DNA of 64,000 nucleotides from Nostoc sp. C052 (lineage in GTDB: Bacteria; Cyanobacteriota; Cyanobacteriia; Cyanobacteriales; Nostocaceae): NCBI RefSeq assembly GCF_013393905.1, contig NZ_CP040272.1, positions 372,001 to 436,000 on the forward strand, read 5' to 3'. How positions within the stretch are numbered: position 1 is the first letter of the stretch; each line of letters opens with the position of its first letter. Below the pieces are notes generated by a model, which worked only from the letters and a program-made list of their open reading frames with translations, did no database searches and was not told the origin of the DNA. Positions 17,488-26,671 of this stretch are shown one piece after another. The translations under genes and the position numbers were made by a program.

Positions 17488-18453
17488 ATGGTCATTACAC
17501 AAAGACGTAAACTTGGACGTTCAGGACTAGAAGTATCACCGCTATCTTTTGGTGGCAACGTGTTTGGGTGGACAATTGATGAAAATACTTCGTTTGAAAT
17601 TTTAGATCACTTTATAGCGGCTGGAGGTAATTTTATTGACACAGCCGATGTCTATTCCAAGTGGGTTTCAGGAAATCAAGGTGGAGAGTCTGAGGCAATT
17701 TTAGGAAAATGGCTCAAGCAGCGTGGTAATCGCGATCAAGTGGTGATTGCTACTAAGGTTGGTAACGATATGGGTGTTAAAGGCAAAGGGCTTTCTCGTA
17801 AACACATCCAACAAGCTGTTGAAGACTCATTGCAAAGGTTGCAAACTGATTATATTGATCTATATCAATCACATATCGACGATGAAAATACTCCACTTGA
17901 AGAAACTCTTGAAACCTACGGAGAATTAATTCGTCAAGGAAAAGTACGTGCAATTGGTGCTTCAAATTATAGTGCAGAACGTCTCTTAAAAGCATTAGAA
18001 ATCAGCCGTAAGTATAGCTATCCTCGCTACGAAAGTCTTCAGCCTCGTTATAACTTGTATGACAGAGATGATTATGAACAAGATTTACAAAAAATTTCCC
18101 AAGAACAGGAAATTGGTGTGATTAACTATTCCTCTCTGTGCAGTGGCTTTCTCTCTGGTAAATATCGCTCAGAAAAAGATTTGTCTATTAGTCTCCGTGG
18201 TAATTCCGTAAAAAGATATTTAAATCCTCGCGGTTTCCGAATTCTAGAGGCAATTGATCGAGTGGCAAAGACTTATAATTCCACTCCCACCCAAGTTTCT
18301 TTAGCGTGGTTGATTGCTAATCCGACTATTACTGCTCCTATTGTTAGTGCAACAAAGATTGAGCAACTCAACGATATCATTAAATCTGTCAATCTCAACC
18401 TCGATCAAGATGCAATTGACCTTCTAAATCAAGCCAGTTCTTCAGAAATTTAG
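17488..18453 (+). CDS. Aldo/keto reductase
   Basis: NADPH-dependent carbonyl reductase family, 321 residues, cytosolic TIM barrel. The catalytic tetrad is visible: Asp51 and Tyr56 in DTADVY, Lys90 in ATKVG and His129 in YQSHID. It resembles the Tas/YhdN-type branch (potassium-channel beta-subunit-like), often involved in detoxifying aldehydes. It stands 95 bases upstream of a methyltransferase gene on the same strand. Substrate unknown. Confidence 0.88.
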   Translation: MVITQRRKLGRSGLEVSPLSFGGNVFGWTIDENTSFEILDHFIAAGGNFIDTADVYSKWVSGNQGGESEAILGKWLKQRGNRDQVVIATKVGNDMGVKGKGLSRKHIQQAVEDSLQRLQTDYIDLYQSHIDDENTPLEETLETYGELIRQGKVRAIGASNYSAERLLKALEISRKYSYPRYESLQPRYNLYDRDDYEQDLQKISQEQEIGVINYSSLCSGFLSGKYRSEKDLSISLRGNSVKRYLNPRGFRILEAIDRVAKTYNSTPTQVSLAWLIANPTITAPIVSATKIEQLNDIIKSVNLNLDQDAIDLLNQASSSEI

Positions 18454-18548
18454 TTAGGAAAAACCCTTGATTTTTTAATAATTATCATTACGTAGCTTCT
18501 CTTGTTTAGTTGTACTAATACGAATGATTTTTTCACATAAGGATCGAT

Positions 18549-19364
18549 ATGACTAACACAATTTCTTTTGATCGAGTGTCTGATATTTACGATGCAACTA
18601 GGGGATTTCCACCAGGTATTTCTGAGCAAGTCACCGACTTTATTCTCAATCTAGTTTCACCAACAGCAGAGACTAAATTCTATGAAACGGGTATCGGTAC
18701 TGGCAGAATTGCTGTTCCAATTGCTAAAAGAGGTTATTCATACACTGGTGTAGATGTTTCCGAAAATATGTTGGCTGAACTGCACCAAAAATTAGAGGGT
18801 GTATCCCATCAATTAACAGCAATCAAAGGAGATGCTACGGCTTTACCATTTGATGATAATTCTTTTGATGTAGCTTTAACAGTTCATGTGTTTCACCTGA
18901 TTGCTGCTTGGAAGCAAGCTTTAGCAGAAATCCGTCGCGTTCTCAAACCTGGTGGTATTTTGCTCTACACTCACGGTCAGGCTGCCTCTGTTAAGGCTGA
19001 TGAAGATGTCAATTCGCAGAGATGGGAATTTACTGAGCGTTGGAAAGCTATATTAGATGGCTACGGTCATCCTTTACCGCATTATGGTGCGACGGAAGAA
19101 GAGGTGTTGACAGAGTTGCAAGTACAAGGTGCTACTTTATCCACCGAAATTGCTGCCCAATGGCGAGTTGAAGATACTGTGGGCAAATTGCTAGAAAACC
19201 AAGAAAACAAAATCCAAAGTGCAGCTTGGACGATTCCTGATGAGATATTTACTCGTGCTGTTCAAGACTTGCGGGAGTGGGCTTTGCAACACTACGGTTC
19301 ACTAGATTATATTTTGCCCCAAGAACGTCAGTTCAAAATTGTTGTAGTACGCAATTGGGCTTAA
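18549..19364 (+). CDS. Class I SAM-dependent methyltransferase
   Basis: 271 residues with a Rossmann-type methyltransferase domain: motif I ETGIGTGRIAVP near 41-52, the acidic end of strand 2 in YTGVDVSENML, motif III around DNSFDVALTVHVFHLI and EIRRVLKPGGILLYT. This is the UbiE/Methyltransf_11 type that methylates small molecules or quinones. The C-terminal third is not assigned. Substrate is unknown and the aldo/keto reductase upstream gives only a weak hint. Confidence 0.85.
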   Translation: MTNTISFDRVSDIYDATRGFPPGISEQVTDFILNLVSPTAETKFYETGIGTGRIAVPIAKRGYSYTGVDVSENMLAELHQKLEGVSHQLTAIKGDATALPFDDNSFDVALTVHVFHLIAAWKQALAEIRRVLKPGGILLYTHGQAASVKADEDVNSQRWEFTERWKAILDGYGHPLPHYGATEEEVLTELQVQGATLSTEIAAQWRVEDTVGKLLENQENKIQSAAWTIPDEIFTRAVQDLREWALQHYGSLDYILPQERQFKIVVVRNWA

Positions 19365-19492
19365 TTTATGATGCACTAGCAAATTGGTAGATCCTATTGG
19401 GGATACAAGGGGGACAAGGGAGAGATATTGCTTTGTCATCCCTTGTCTCCCTTTCTCCCTGCTCCCCTGCCGCCTCAATGTGCAAACTATAA

Positions 19493-19582
19493 TCACAACA
19501 GCTTAGATGCGATCGCCGATCCGGTTGTGAGAAGAAAATAGCGGCGCTTTATCACTGTTGAAACTTTGTGTATGACGCTCAT
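19493..19582 (-). pseudogene. Relic of a second MetQ/NlpA-like lipoprotein (signal peptide only)
   Basis: A 29-codon frame (MSVIHKVSTVIKRRYFLLTT then GSAIAS) closely matches the first 28 residues of the intact lipoprotein at 19600-20496 (MSLKHKVNSSIRIKRRYFLI then TTGSAIAS) at both DNA and protein level, then hits a stop. It sits just downstream of that gene on the same strand. The likely history is a tandem duplication followed by deletion of nearly all of one copy. Confidence 0.8.
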
Positions 19583-19599
19583 CTCAATTATCTTGTAGT

Positions 19600-20496
19600 T
19601 TAGAATGAAGGCACGACAGTACCCTTATAGTTGGTGTTGATAAAATCTTTCAATTTCGGATCGAGAAGCAATTTATTGAGTTTTTGGATGTTGGGGTCAT
19701 TTGCTTTTTCGGGTAAAATTGCCAAGCCTGTGGCATATTTTTTGTCGGCAATCCCAATATCATCTAACGCAATGGGGGTAAGATTTATCTTGGCTTGGAG
19801 AAGGAAGGATGAATATGCCACAGCTAAATCAAGATCGTCCAACGCTCTAGCAAGGGCGTAATTGTCTAATTCCTTGATTTTGAGATTTTTGGGATGGGCA
19901 ATTATATCTTGCACGGTGAAATACTCACCTGACTTTTCTTTCAAATTGATTAAACCAAGATGTTTCAGAAATTTTAAAGCGCGATCCTGATTACTATCAT
20001 CATTAGAAATACCAATTGTCGCTCCTACCGGAATTTCACCAACGGTTTTTATTTTTAGCCGTTTTGAGTAGAGTGCAAATACAGAAGTATAGCTGCGATT
20101 GAGCATGACAAAATCCGCATTAAGTCTTTTAGCAGCTTGCTTCATAAATAGTTCATGCTGGAAAAGATTAGCATCAATTTCCCGATTTTTCAGGGCATCA
20201 TTAATCTTTACCGAATCGCCAATTGTCACGATTTGGAACTCTAAGCCTTGACTAGGAGCTAGCTCTTTTTGAATGAATTTTAAAATATCTTCAGTGACAG
20301 TATTTCGAGAGCCGACTTTCAGTAGTGATGTTTTAGCTGGCTGGGTAGTTGACTGGCTGACTAATTGACTCGTTGGTGAATTTTGCTTGGGTGTGCAACT
20401 AGCAAAAAAAATCGATGCGATCGCTGATCCTGTTGTGATGAGAAAATAGCGGCGCTTTATCCTTATTGAACTATTTACTTTGTGTTTTAAACTCAT
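19600..20496 (-). CDS. MetQ/NlpA-family ABC substrate-binding lipoprotein
   Basis: Periplasmic lipoprotein, 298 residues, with signal peptide and lipobox FFASC (Cys about 34). The NlpA family body is clear: LLKVGSRNTVTEDIL, DANLFQHELFMKQ, VGATIGISNDDSNQDRAL and DLDLAVAYSSF. Family members bind methionine or related amino acids. No MetN/MetI partner is nearby; it follows a monooxygenase and an Ssu-like transporter on the same strand, so it may deliver a sulfur amino acid or another sulfur compound to that permease. Ligand not certain. Confidence 0.85.
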   Translation of the reverse strand: MSLKHKVNSSIRIKRRYFLITTGSAIASIFFASCTPKQNSPTSQLVSQSTTQPAKTSLLKVGSRNTVTEDILKFIQKELAPSQGLEFQIVTIGDSVKINDALKNREIDANLFQHELFMKQAAKRLNADFVMLNRSYTSVFALYSKRLKIKTVGEIPVGATIGISNDDSNQDRALKFLKHLGLINLKEKSGEYFTVQDIIAHPKNLKIKELDNYALARALDDLDLAVAYSSFLLQAKINLTPIALDDIGIADKKYATGLAILPEKANDPNIQKLNKLLLDPKLKDFINTNYKGTVVPSF

Positions 20497-20512
20497 TCGA
20501 TCATCTCCTCAT

Positions 20513-21886
20513 TTAGAATACAGGTGCAATAACAGCCTCACGTTTTTGGCGAGCATATCGGCTCTCTGGCCTTTCAAGTCCATAGTGTTCTCGGAGGGTG
20601 CGACCAGTATATTCAGTGCGGAAAATACCCCGACGGCGCAACTCTGGCACAACAAAATCAACGAATGTTTCCAACCCTGAGGCGATTACGTCTGGAACTA
20701 CATTGAACCCACCGACTGCACCCGATAGAAACCATTCCTCGATGGAATCTGCCACTTGTTCCGGCGTTCCGACAATAATTCGGTGCATCGTACCACCACC
20801 GCCTAGCGCTTTAATCAACTCGCGCACAGTTAGATTGCCACGTCTAGCAACATCAACTGCAACTTTGAACATAGTTTGATTCCCATCTACTGGCAATGGC
20901 AAATTCTCAGGCAAACCCTTGTCCAACTGCAAAACCTCAGGCTCGACCTGAAGTATATTAGCTAACCTACCAAGCCCGTATTCAATTGGTACTAGTTCCC
21001 AAAGTTCTTGTTCGCGGCGCTTTGCTTCCGCTTCCGTGCTGGCAATAACGGTGACAAGACCTGGTAGGATGACAATTGAATTTGGCGATCGCTTAAATTT
21101 CCTAGCGCGGTCACGTAAATCATTGGCATAAGCAATTGCCTGTGGCAACGATTGGGCAGATGTAAAGACCACTTCTGCATATTTCGCTGCCAAGTCTCGG
21201 CCATCATCAGAGCCGCCAGCTTGTACCAAAACTGGCCGACCCTGTGGCGATCGCGGCACATTCAACGGCCCTTGTACAGAAAAATACTTACCCTGGTGAT
21301 TGATTTTATGTACGCGAGAGGTATCGATAAAACGCGCAGAAGCTTTATCACCAATGAATGCGTCGTCCTCCCAACTATCCCAAAGGGCTTGTACCACCTC
21401 AGTAAATTCCCCGGCTCTTTCATAGCGTGAGCCATGTGAGACAACATCGGTCTGGCTAAAGTTATGAGCAGCTTCAACATTAGCCGTTGTCACCACATTC
21501 CAGCCGACGCGACCGCCACTGGCATGATCTAACGACGCAAAGCGCCGGGCAATATTATAGGGTTCATTATATGTAGTAGATGCTGTGGCAATCAAGCCAA
21601 TGCGTTCGGTAGCTGCTGCCACTGTCGCTAGAGCGATCGTTGGCTCCAGCGATTGAAATGGCCGATATTCAGGATGATCGCTAAGAGCAGGATGATCCGC
21701 AAGAAAAACTGCATCGAAAGTCCCACGTTCACACAGCTTGGCTGTACGCACATAATATTGAATATCCGCATTAAAAGCACCCGGATCGCTATCAGGCCAA
21801 CGCCAAGCCGAGCTATAGTTGCCAGCATTATTAAAAAGTAAATTCAGGTGTAATTGAGGACGATTAGTCATTACTTTGATTCCCAT
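20513..21886 (-). CDS. NtaA/SnaA/DszA-family FMN-dependent monooxygenase
   Basis: 457-residue bacterial-luciferase-like enzyme that uses reduced FMN and O2 to oxidise organosulfur or amine substrates. Family marks are HLNLLFNNAGNYSSAWRWP near the N-terminus, FLADHP, RIGLIATASTTYNEPYNIAR, SGGRVGWNVVTT and RPVLVQAGGSDDGRDLAA. A separate flavin reductase is needed, and none is in the window. It lies directly downstream of the Ssu-like transporter genes. The length exceeds alkanesulfonate monooxygenase SsuD (about 380), favouring the DszA/NtaA branch. It has a paralogue at 27269-28600. An in-frame ATG six codons into the frame (MTNRPQL) is an alternative start. Confidence 0.88.
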   Translation of the reverse strand: MGIKVMTNRPQLHLNLLFNNAGNYSSAWRWPDSDPGAFNADIQYYVRTAKLCERGTFDAVFLADHPALSDHPEYRPFQSLEPTIALATVAAATERIGLIATASTTYNEPYNIARRFASLDHASGGRVGWNVVTTANVEAAHNFSQTDVVSHGSRYERAGEFTEVVQALWDSWEDDAFIGDKASARFIDTSRVHKINHQGKYFSVQGPLNVPRSPQGRPVLVQAGGSDDGRDLAAKYAEVVFTSAQSLPQAIAYANDLRDRARKFKRSPNSIVILPGLVTVIASTEAEAKRREQELWELVPIEYGLGRLANILQVEPEVLQLDKGLPENLPLPVDGNQTMFKVAVDVARRGNLTVRELIKALGGGGTMHRIIVGTPEQVADSIEEWFLSGAVGGFNVVPDVIASGLETFVDFVVPELRRRGIFRTEYTGRTLREHYGLERPESRYARQKREAVIAPVF

Positions 21887-21898
21887 TACGAATTAGTA

Positions 21899-22951
21899 TT
21901 AGCCAGTCGTTACCGAATTGAACTTCCGGCTTAACTCAACACTGACATCAATTTTTTTGGTGATATCTCCCGATTCCAGCAAGATATCGGCAATACGTTG
22001 TTGACGCTTCACCAGATCATCATCAATAGGAACGAATGCTGCTGAACTTACTGAAGCGAAGTATTTTGCTCGTTTGGGTGTCTGCTTGCGTTTTTCGACG
22101 TAAATCTTTTCTACAACATCAAGATTTTTGGCAAACCAAGACCAGTGAGTTCGTAATCGCGTTAAAAATTCAGCCAGTGCTTTGCTCTTATCAGCATCGC
22201 CAATCACATCGTTGCGCGCCGCGAAAGCAGTAGCCCCTAAAATTCCGAGGTCTTCTCCATATACCAAAACACGAGATTTCCCGCTATCAATATCTTCCTT
22301 GATCGCGCCCAAACTTCCTGAATATACGTCAGCACGACCTGATGTGAAAGCCGCTGCGGCCGCGGAGCCGTCAACAAGCATCACAGGTTCGATATCAGTG
22401 GCTTTCAACCCTGCTTTGCTGCGCGACAAGACGTATGTTAAGTAATTTAATCCCCCAAAATTGGAAGCCCATTTCTTGCCACGTAAATCTGCGAGTGTCT
22501 TAATATTGCCACTGGTATGCACGGCCGTGACATACGTCCGAAACGATGGGTCGGGGTTCTTCCACAAAGCCACAATCTGGAGAGGGATATTCGCCTCCGT
22601 CCATTCTGTTTTCGCTCGACCTTGCTCAATGATTAATGAAGTGTCACCCAACAAACCGACATCAATGGCTTTAGAGTAGAGTGCCGAGAGTTGTGCGGCA
22701 GGTCCGGGAATAATTGCCCATTGTAAATCGAATGGTAATCCATCCAGCACCCCAGATGCGATTACGGTCTCTTGTAAGGCGTTATCTTGTAAACCGACAA
22801 TGAGCTTGAGTCTGTCTGAGCTAGAACTCACAGGTTTGGCTGTGACTGAAGCTTTGTCACTTTCGCTCTTGGGAAGATCGCGGCAGCTAGCAAGTACTCC
22901 AACAGTAAATGCTCCCAGAGATATAAGAATGCGTCGTCTGTTAAATCTCAT
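21899..22951 (-). CDS. SsuA-like ABC substrate-binding lipoprotein, second tandem copy
   Basis: 350-residue periplasmic protein of the sulfonate/nitrate/taurine binding family, starting MRFNRRRILISLGAFTVG with lipobox LASC. It is clearly a paralogue of the product of 23184-24242; much of the length aligns without gaps, for example LPFDLQWAIIPGPAAQL, KAIDVGLLGD and ALAEFLTRLRTHW. Differences cluster in putative binding segments, so the two may bind different ligands for one permease. A 232-base spacer with TTCCCAG-type repeats separates the copies. ATG 22951 is chosen by comparison with the paralogue. Confidence 0.85.
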   Translation of the reverse strand: MRFNRRRILISLGAFTVGVLASCRDLPKSESDKASVTAKPVSSSSDRLKLIVGLQDNALQETVIASGVLDGLPFDLQWAIIPGPAAQLSALYSKAIDVGLLGDTSLIIEQGRAKTEWTEANIPLQIVALWKNPDPSFRTYVTAVHTSGNIKTLADLRGKKWASNFGGLNYLTYVLSRSKAGLKATDIEPVMLVDGSAAAAAFTSGRADVYSGSLGAIKEDIDSGKSRVLVYGEDLGILGATAFAARNDVIGDADKSKALAEFLTRLRTHWSWFAKNLDVVEKIYVEKRKQTPKRAKYFASVSSAAFVPIDDDLVKRQQRIADILLESGDITKKIDVSVELSRKFNSVTTG

Positions 22952-23042
22952 CAGTGGTCTCCAGTTCAACGCTCCACAAGGTTAGCTGTACGTACATAAG
23001 TAGTTGTATGTAAATTATTGGTCAAATTAAAAGCTTGTGTAA

Positions 23043-23162
23043 CCTCGTTAACCTCGTTCCCAGCCTCCAGGCTGGGAATGTATTCACAGAGGCTCTGCCT
23101 CTGGTCAAGAAAGAGGAGGCGGAGCCTCCCTGAATGGGTTCCCAGCCTGGACGCTGGGAACC
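23043..23162. repeat. TTCCCAG-type hairpin repeats between tandem ssuA-like genes
   Basis: Two copies of an imperfect palindrome (TTCCCAGCCTCCAGGCTGGGAA and a variant ending GGGAACC) flank an AGAGGCTCTGCCTCT / GAGGCGGAGCCTCC inverted block. It is the same two-part design seen at 1860-1921 and may act as an mRNA stem that sets the ratio of the two binding proteins. Confidence 0.65.
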
Positions 23163-23183
23163 AGTTAATTAGTAATTATTTGC

Positions 23184-24242
23184 TCATGCAGATGGTACTG
23201 TTGCGGAATTGAACTTCCGGGTGTTATGAACGCTGACATCGATTTTTTTAGAAATCTCTCCCGCCTGAAACAATCTATCGGCAAGATTTTGGTTACGCTT
23301 AAGCAAATCATCATTAACGGGAAAAAATGCGGCAAAGCTTTGTGCTGCGAAATATTTTGCTAACTTTGGTTTTTGCTTGCGTTTCTCGATATAAATCTTT
23401 TCGACAGTATCGAGATTTTTGCCATACCAGTCGTAGTGCTTGCGGACTCGCTCGAAGAACTCAGCCAATGCCTTGCTCTTATCTGGATCACGAATGACAT
23501 CTGTGCGAGCTGTAAAAGCACCGCCAGCAAACATTCCTAGATCCTCTGCATGAAGCAAAATCCGCGCTTCACCACTATCTAGGGCTTCTTTAATCGTGCC
23601 GACGCTTCCCGAAAACACATCAGCACGACCTGCTTTAAATGCAGAACCAGCAGCAGCTCCGTCAACGAGTTGTATATAGTTGATATCTGTCACCTTCAGC
23701 CCCGCTTCGATTCGTGACAAGACGTACATGAAATAATTGATCCCACCAAAATTTGAGACCCATTTTTTGCCCCGGAGATCCGCCAATGTCTTGATATTGG
23801 CACTGTTGCGTACAGCAGTGATGGTGGCTCGGTATGCTGGATCGGGGTTCTTCCGATAAGCCACGTTCTGGATGGGGGCGGTTTCCTCTGTCCATTCAAA
23901 TTTTGCATTACCTTGTTCTACGATCAGCGTACTGTCACCCACCAAACCGACATCGATCGCTTTGGAATAGAGTGCGGCTAACTGGGCAGCAGGCCCCGGA
24001 ATCACTGCCCATTGCAGATCGAAGGGCAATCCTTCCAGCACTCCAGAGGCCGCGACAGTTTCTTGTAAAGCGTTATCCTGTTGTCCGACAATCAGCTTGA
24101 CTCGCCCAATGCTAGAACTCACAGGTCTGGCTGTGACTGAAGCCTTGCCACTTTCGCTTTTGGAAAGATCGCGGCAGCTGGCGATCGCTCCCGCAGTCAG
24201 TGCGCCAAGGGATACGAGAACGTCACGTCGGCGAAATCTCAT
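23184..24242 (-). CDS. SsuA-like ABC substrate-binding lipoprotein, first tandem copy
   Basis: 352-residue periplasmic sulfonate-type binding protein; N-terminus MRFRRRDVLVSLGALTAG with lipobox IASC (Cys23). It contains LKLIVG-like and FDLQWAVIPGPAAQLAALYS blocks of the family. Its ATG overlaps the ATPase stop in an ATGA arrangement (24239-24242), so it is translationally coupled to ssuB. Together with ssuC and ssuB it forms a complete importer. Aliphatic or aromatic sulfonate is the family expectation; taurine or a sulfone are alternatives. Confidence 0.86.
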   Translation of the reverse strand: MRFRRRDVLVSLGALTAGAIASCRDLSKSESGKASVTARPVSSSIGRVKLIVGQQDNALQETVAASGVLEGLPFDLQWAVIPGPAAQLAALYSKAIDVGLVGDSTLIVEQGNAKFEWTEETAPIQNVAYRKNPDPAYRATITAVRNSANIKTLADLRGKKWVSNFGGINYFMYVLSRIEAGLKVTDINYIQLVDGAAAGSAFKAGRADVFSGSVGTIKEALDSGEARILLHAEDLGMFAGGAFTARTDVIRDPDKSKALAEFFERVRKHYDWYGKNLDTVEKIYIEKRKQKPKLAKYFAAQSFAAFFPVNDDLLKRNQNLADRLFQAGEISKKIDVSVHNTRKFNSATVPSA

Positions 24243-25021
24243 GATTGCCTCCAGTTCGACACAACTGTATTTTCGATGATGTGGTTTGGTAATACGCCGA
24301 GTTCTGCCAGTAAGCGAACGCGGAGGGCTACAAAGGCCGGATCGGCGCGATCGCGGGGTTTGTCCACATTGACTGTTAAATCAAGGCCGACAGAGCCGTT
24401 TGCCAGTACCAGAATGCGATCGGCAAGTAGGATTGCTTCGTCAACATCGTGGGTGACGAGAACGACAGCAGGATGATGGCGTTCCCAGAGTTGAGCGACT
24501 AGTTCGTACATTTTGATCCGAGTCAGGGCATCAAGGCTAGCGAATGGCTCGTCGAGAAGTAGCAGACTCGGCTCTCTTACCAAGGCTCTAGCCAGGGCCA
24601 CACGTTGAGCTTCCCCACCGGAGAGGGTTTTGGGCCAAGCATCAACATGGTTGCGAAGTCCGACTTCCTCCAAAGCTTGCACCGCATCTCGGCGTGCGCC
24701 ACGTCCTTTGTGTCCCAATACCACGTTTTCCCAGACTCGTTTGGCCAGAATGAGCCGTGGCTCTTGGAAAACAACCGCGCGGTTTGCCGCCACTCGAACT
24801 GAGCCGCCATCGCTTCTGTCAAGTCCCGATAACAGACGCAGCAGTGTAGTTTTACCAGTACCGGAGGGGCCAAGCACTGCCACAAATTCTGCGGGACGGA
24901 TTGTCAGATCAATACCGTCGAGAACAGCCCGTTTGCCAAAAATGCGGCGGACGTTGGTGAGTTCAACTGCGTGGGACGAGCTAATTTGGGTTGGTGTGTA
25001 AACGTGATTAACTAAGGACAA
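24239..25021 (-). CDS. ssuB: SsuB-like ABC transporter ATPase
   Basis: 260-residue ABC ATPase: Walker A GPSGTGKTT, Q-loop VVFQEPRLI, signature LSGGEAQRVALARAL, Walker B LLLLDEPFASLDA and switch His in VLVTHDVDEAIL. It powers the SsuC-like permease. The start overlaps the permease end by 14 bases and the stop overlaps the next ATG by 4 bases, a tight operon. GC content and codon use look higher than in the neighbouring housekeeping genes, a possible sign of acquisition. Confidence 0.87.
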   Translation of the reverse strand: MSLVNHVYTPTQISSSHAVELTNVRRIFGKRAVLDGIDLTIRPAEFVAVLGPSGTGKTTLLRLLSGLDRSDGGSVRVAANRAVVFQEPRLILAKRVWENVVLGHKGRGARRDAVQALEEVGLRNHVDAWPKTLSGGEAQRVALARALVREPSLLLLDEPFASLDALTRIKMYELVAQLWERHHPAVVLVTHDVDEAILLADRILVLANGSVGLDLTVNVDKPRDRADPAFVALRVRLLAELGVLPNHIIENTVVSNWRQS

Positions 25022-25886
25022 TGTTAGGCCTCCAAGGTAGAGCTAGCCGTTCAATTAGACGCATCACAACATCATTGGTAATACCAAGCGCTGCATAAAC
25101 GATGATGCCTGCAATGATGATGTCGGCTCGTTGGTTAGCGTTGGCATTGTTGAGGATATAGCCGATGCCCGATCGCGCATTGATTTGCTCGGCTACAACT
25201 AGCGCCAGTAAAGAGGTTCCGGCGGAGAAGCGTAGACCAACCAAAATGGAAGGTAATGCGGTCGGGAGGATTACATAGCGCACTGTCTCCTGGCGCGAAA
25301 GTCCGAAGACGGTAGCAGCCTCTAAGAGTTTGGGATCAACACCGCGAACACCTGCGTAGGTATTTAAATAAATTGGAAAGATAGTGGCAACAGTAATCAC
25401 AATAATTTTGGCTGTCTCATCGATGCCAAACCAAGTAATGAATAGTGGAACGAGGGCGATAAATGGGATCGTCCGCAACATCTGGAGTGGCGCATCGAAG
25501 ATTTCTTCACCAATCCGCCACAGTCCAGCAAATAGCCCTAGCCCCAGACCAATTGTGCCGCCGATGGCTAGACCAGTTAAGGAACGCGATAAGGAAGTTG
25601 GTAGTGCTTCTTGGAGGTCGCCGAGTCTGATTAACTCTGCAAATGCCGCTAAAATATCCGTCGGAGACGGAAGAATCTGCGGTGGGACGATGCCAAATAC
25701 CGAAACCATCTGCCAGAGGATGATAATCAATGCTGGGCTGGCTACTCTCAACAGCCGACCACGCCAAAGATCCCATCCCTCATGCCAGGGCGATCGCTTG
25801 CTTCTGGCGCTGAGATCCACAAGCACTAGAGGTTGATCGAATAGTTCTGCGTCTGGTTTAACCCCGCTTGAATCGAAAGCACTCAC
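25008..25886 (-). CDS. ssuC: SsuC-like ABC transporter permease
   Basis: 292-residue inner-membrane permease, about six helices, with a charged 40-residue N-terminal extension. The coupling loop (ETVRYVILPTALPSILVGLR) is typical of SsuC/TauC/NrtB permeases, and the context of SsuA-like binding proteins and a monooxygenase points to sulfonates. It is the first gene of the leftward operon; the promoter should lie just right of 25886 in AT-rich DNA. Confidence 0.87.
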   Translation of the reverse strand: MSAFDSSGVKPDAELFDQPLVLVDLSARSKRSPWHEGWDLWRGRLLRVASPALIIILWQMVSVFGIVPPQILPSPTDILAAFAELIRLGDLQEALPTSLSRSLTGLAIGGTIGLGLGLFAGLWRIGEEIFDAPLQMLRTIPFIALVPLFITWFGIDETAKIIVITVATIFPIYLNTYAGVRGVDPKLLEAATVFGLSRQETVRYVILPTALPSILVGLRFSAGTSLLALVVAEQINARSGIGYILNNANANQRADIIIAGIIVYAALGITNDVVMRLIERLALPWRPNIVLS

Positions 25887-26338
25887 GATAAAAACCTGAA
25901 TTTTATTTATGGTGAATTAAGATAATCTGATACGGAATAAAGATGATTTCCAAAAAAAGATTTTCCTGTTTTGGCGAGATCGGTGCTTTCGCCTTGAGAT
26001 CCAAATAAATTTTAATCTACTAAAAATCTATCGGATTGTCGTAGATTGATAATCCCAAATTTTCTACAAGTTGTCAATTTGTTTTAATGTCTTTTTGCAA
26101 CAAAGATTCCAGGTTGAAAAGAGATGTTGAAGCGATAACTTCTCTACGAGACGCTGCGCGAAGGTTAAGTTGCGTGAACGCATTTAGGCAATGGCTTCAA
26201 AATTGCGATCGCTGTGAATCAAAAGTCAGCTATTTTCCAGTTTTGTTTATCAGCATTATCAGGCAGTAGATATGGCTCGTGGTAGACATCGCCTGACTTC
26301 AATTAAGTAAGCGAGACATTGCACTGGCTATTTCAACT
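25887..26338. other. Gene-free stretch upstream of ssuC
   Basis: Likely holds the leftward ssuC promoter close to 25887. A CTCTACGAGACGCTGCGCGAA repeat lies near 26141-26161. Short open frames here are repeat-derived and are not called. Confidence 0.55.
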
Positions 26339-26671
26339 TTTTTTATCCCCTTTCGGGGTGGTGCGATCGTCAAGCTCGAACGCTTCTCCAATCTCGGTTA
26401 CTGTGAGCAGTTTCCATCCCCTTTCGGGGAAATGTGATTGTAAAGCTATATCTACCGAACCCAGCCACTCAACCCAACGTGAGCATGTTTCCATCCCCTT
26501 TCGGGGCGATGTGATTGTAAAGGGTTAGAGATTTTCCCATACACCCAATTCAATATTGACGGGTTTCCATCCCCTTTCGGGGCGATGTGATTGTAAAGAA
26601 AATCTTTGCATAAACAATCCAAAAACCGTCATAATGTTTCCATCCCCTTTCGGGGCGATGTGATTGTAAAG
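26339..26671 (-). CRISPR. CRISPR array, five repeats and four spacers, no cas genes
   Basis: 36-base repeats begin at 26339, 26410, 26487, 26563 and 26636. On the plus strand they start GTTTCCATCCCC, continue TTTCGGGGCGATGTGATTG and end TAAAG. The last three are identical, the second has AA in place of CG, and the leftmost is badly decayed. Spacers are 35, 41, 40 and 37 bases (26375-26409, 26446-26486, 26523-26562, 26599-26635). Read leftward, repeats end GGGGATGGAAAC, the usual 3' end that gives the crRNA 5' handle, and decay at the left end agrees with a leader on the right. The repeat type resembles those of cyanobacterial type I-D/III systems. No cas gene is in the window. Confidence 0.95.

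Noticed and set aside
26087..26269. Short rightward open frame beside the CRISPR array
   Set aside because: Much of it is a CTCTACGAGACGCTGCGCGAA repeat; no family resemblance.
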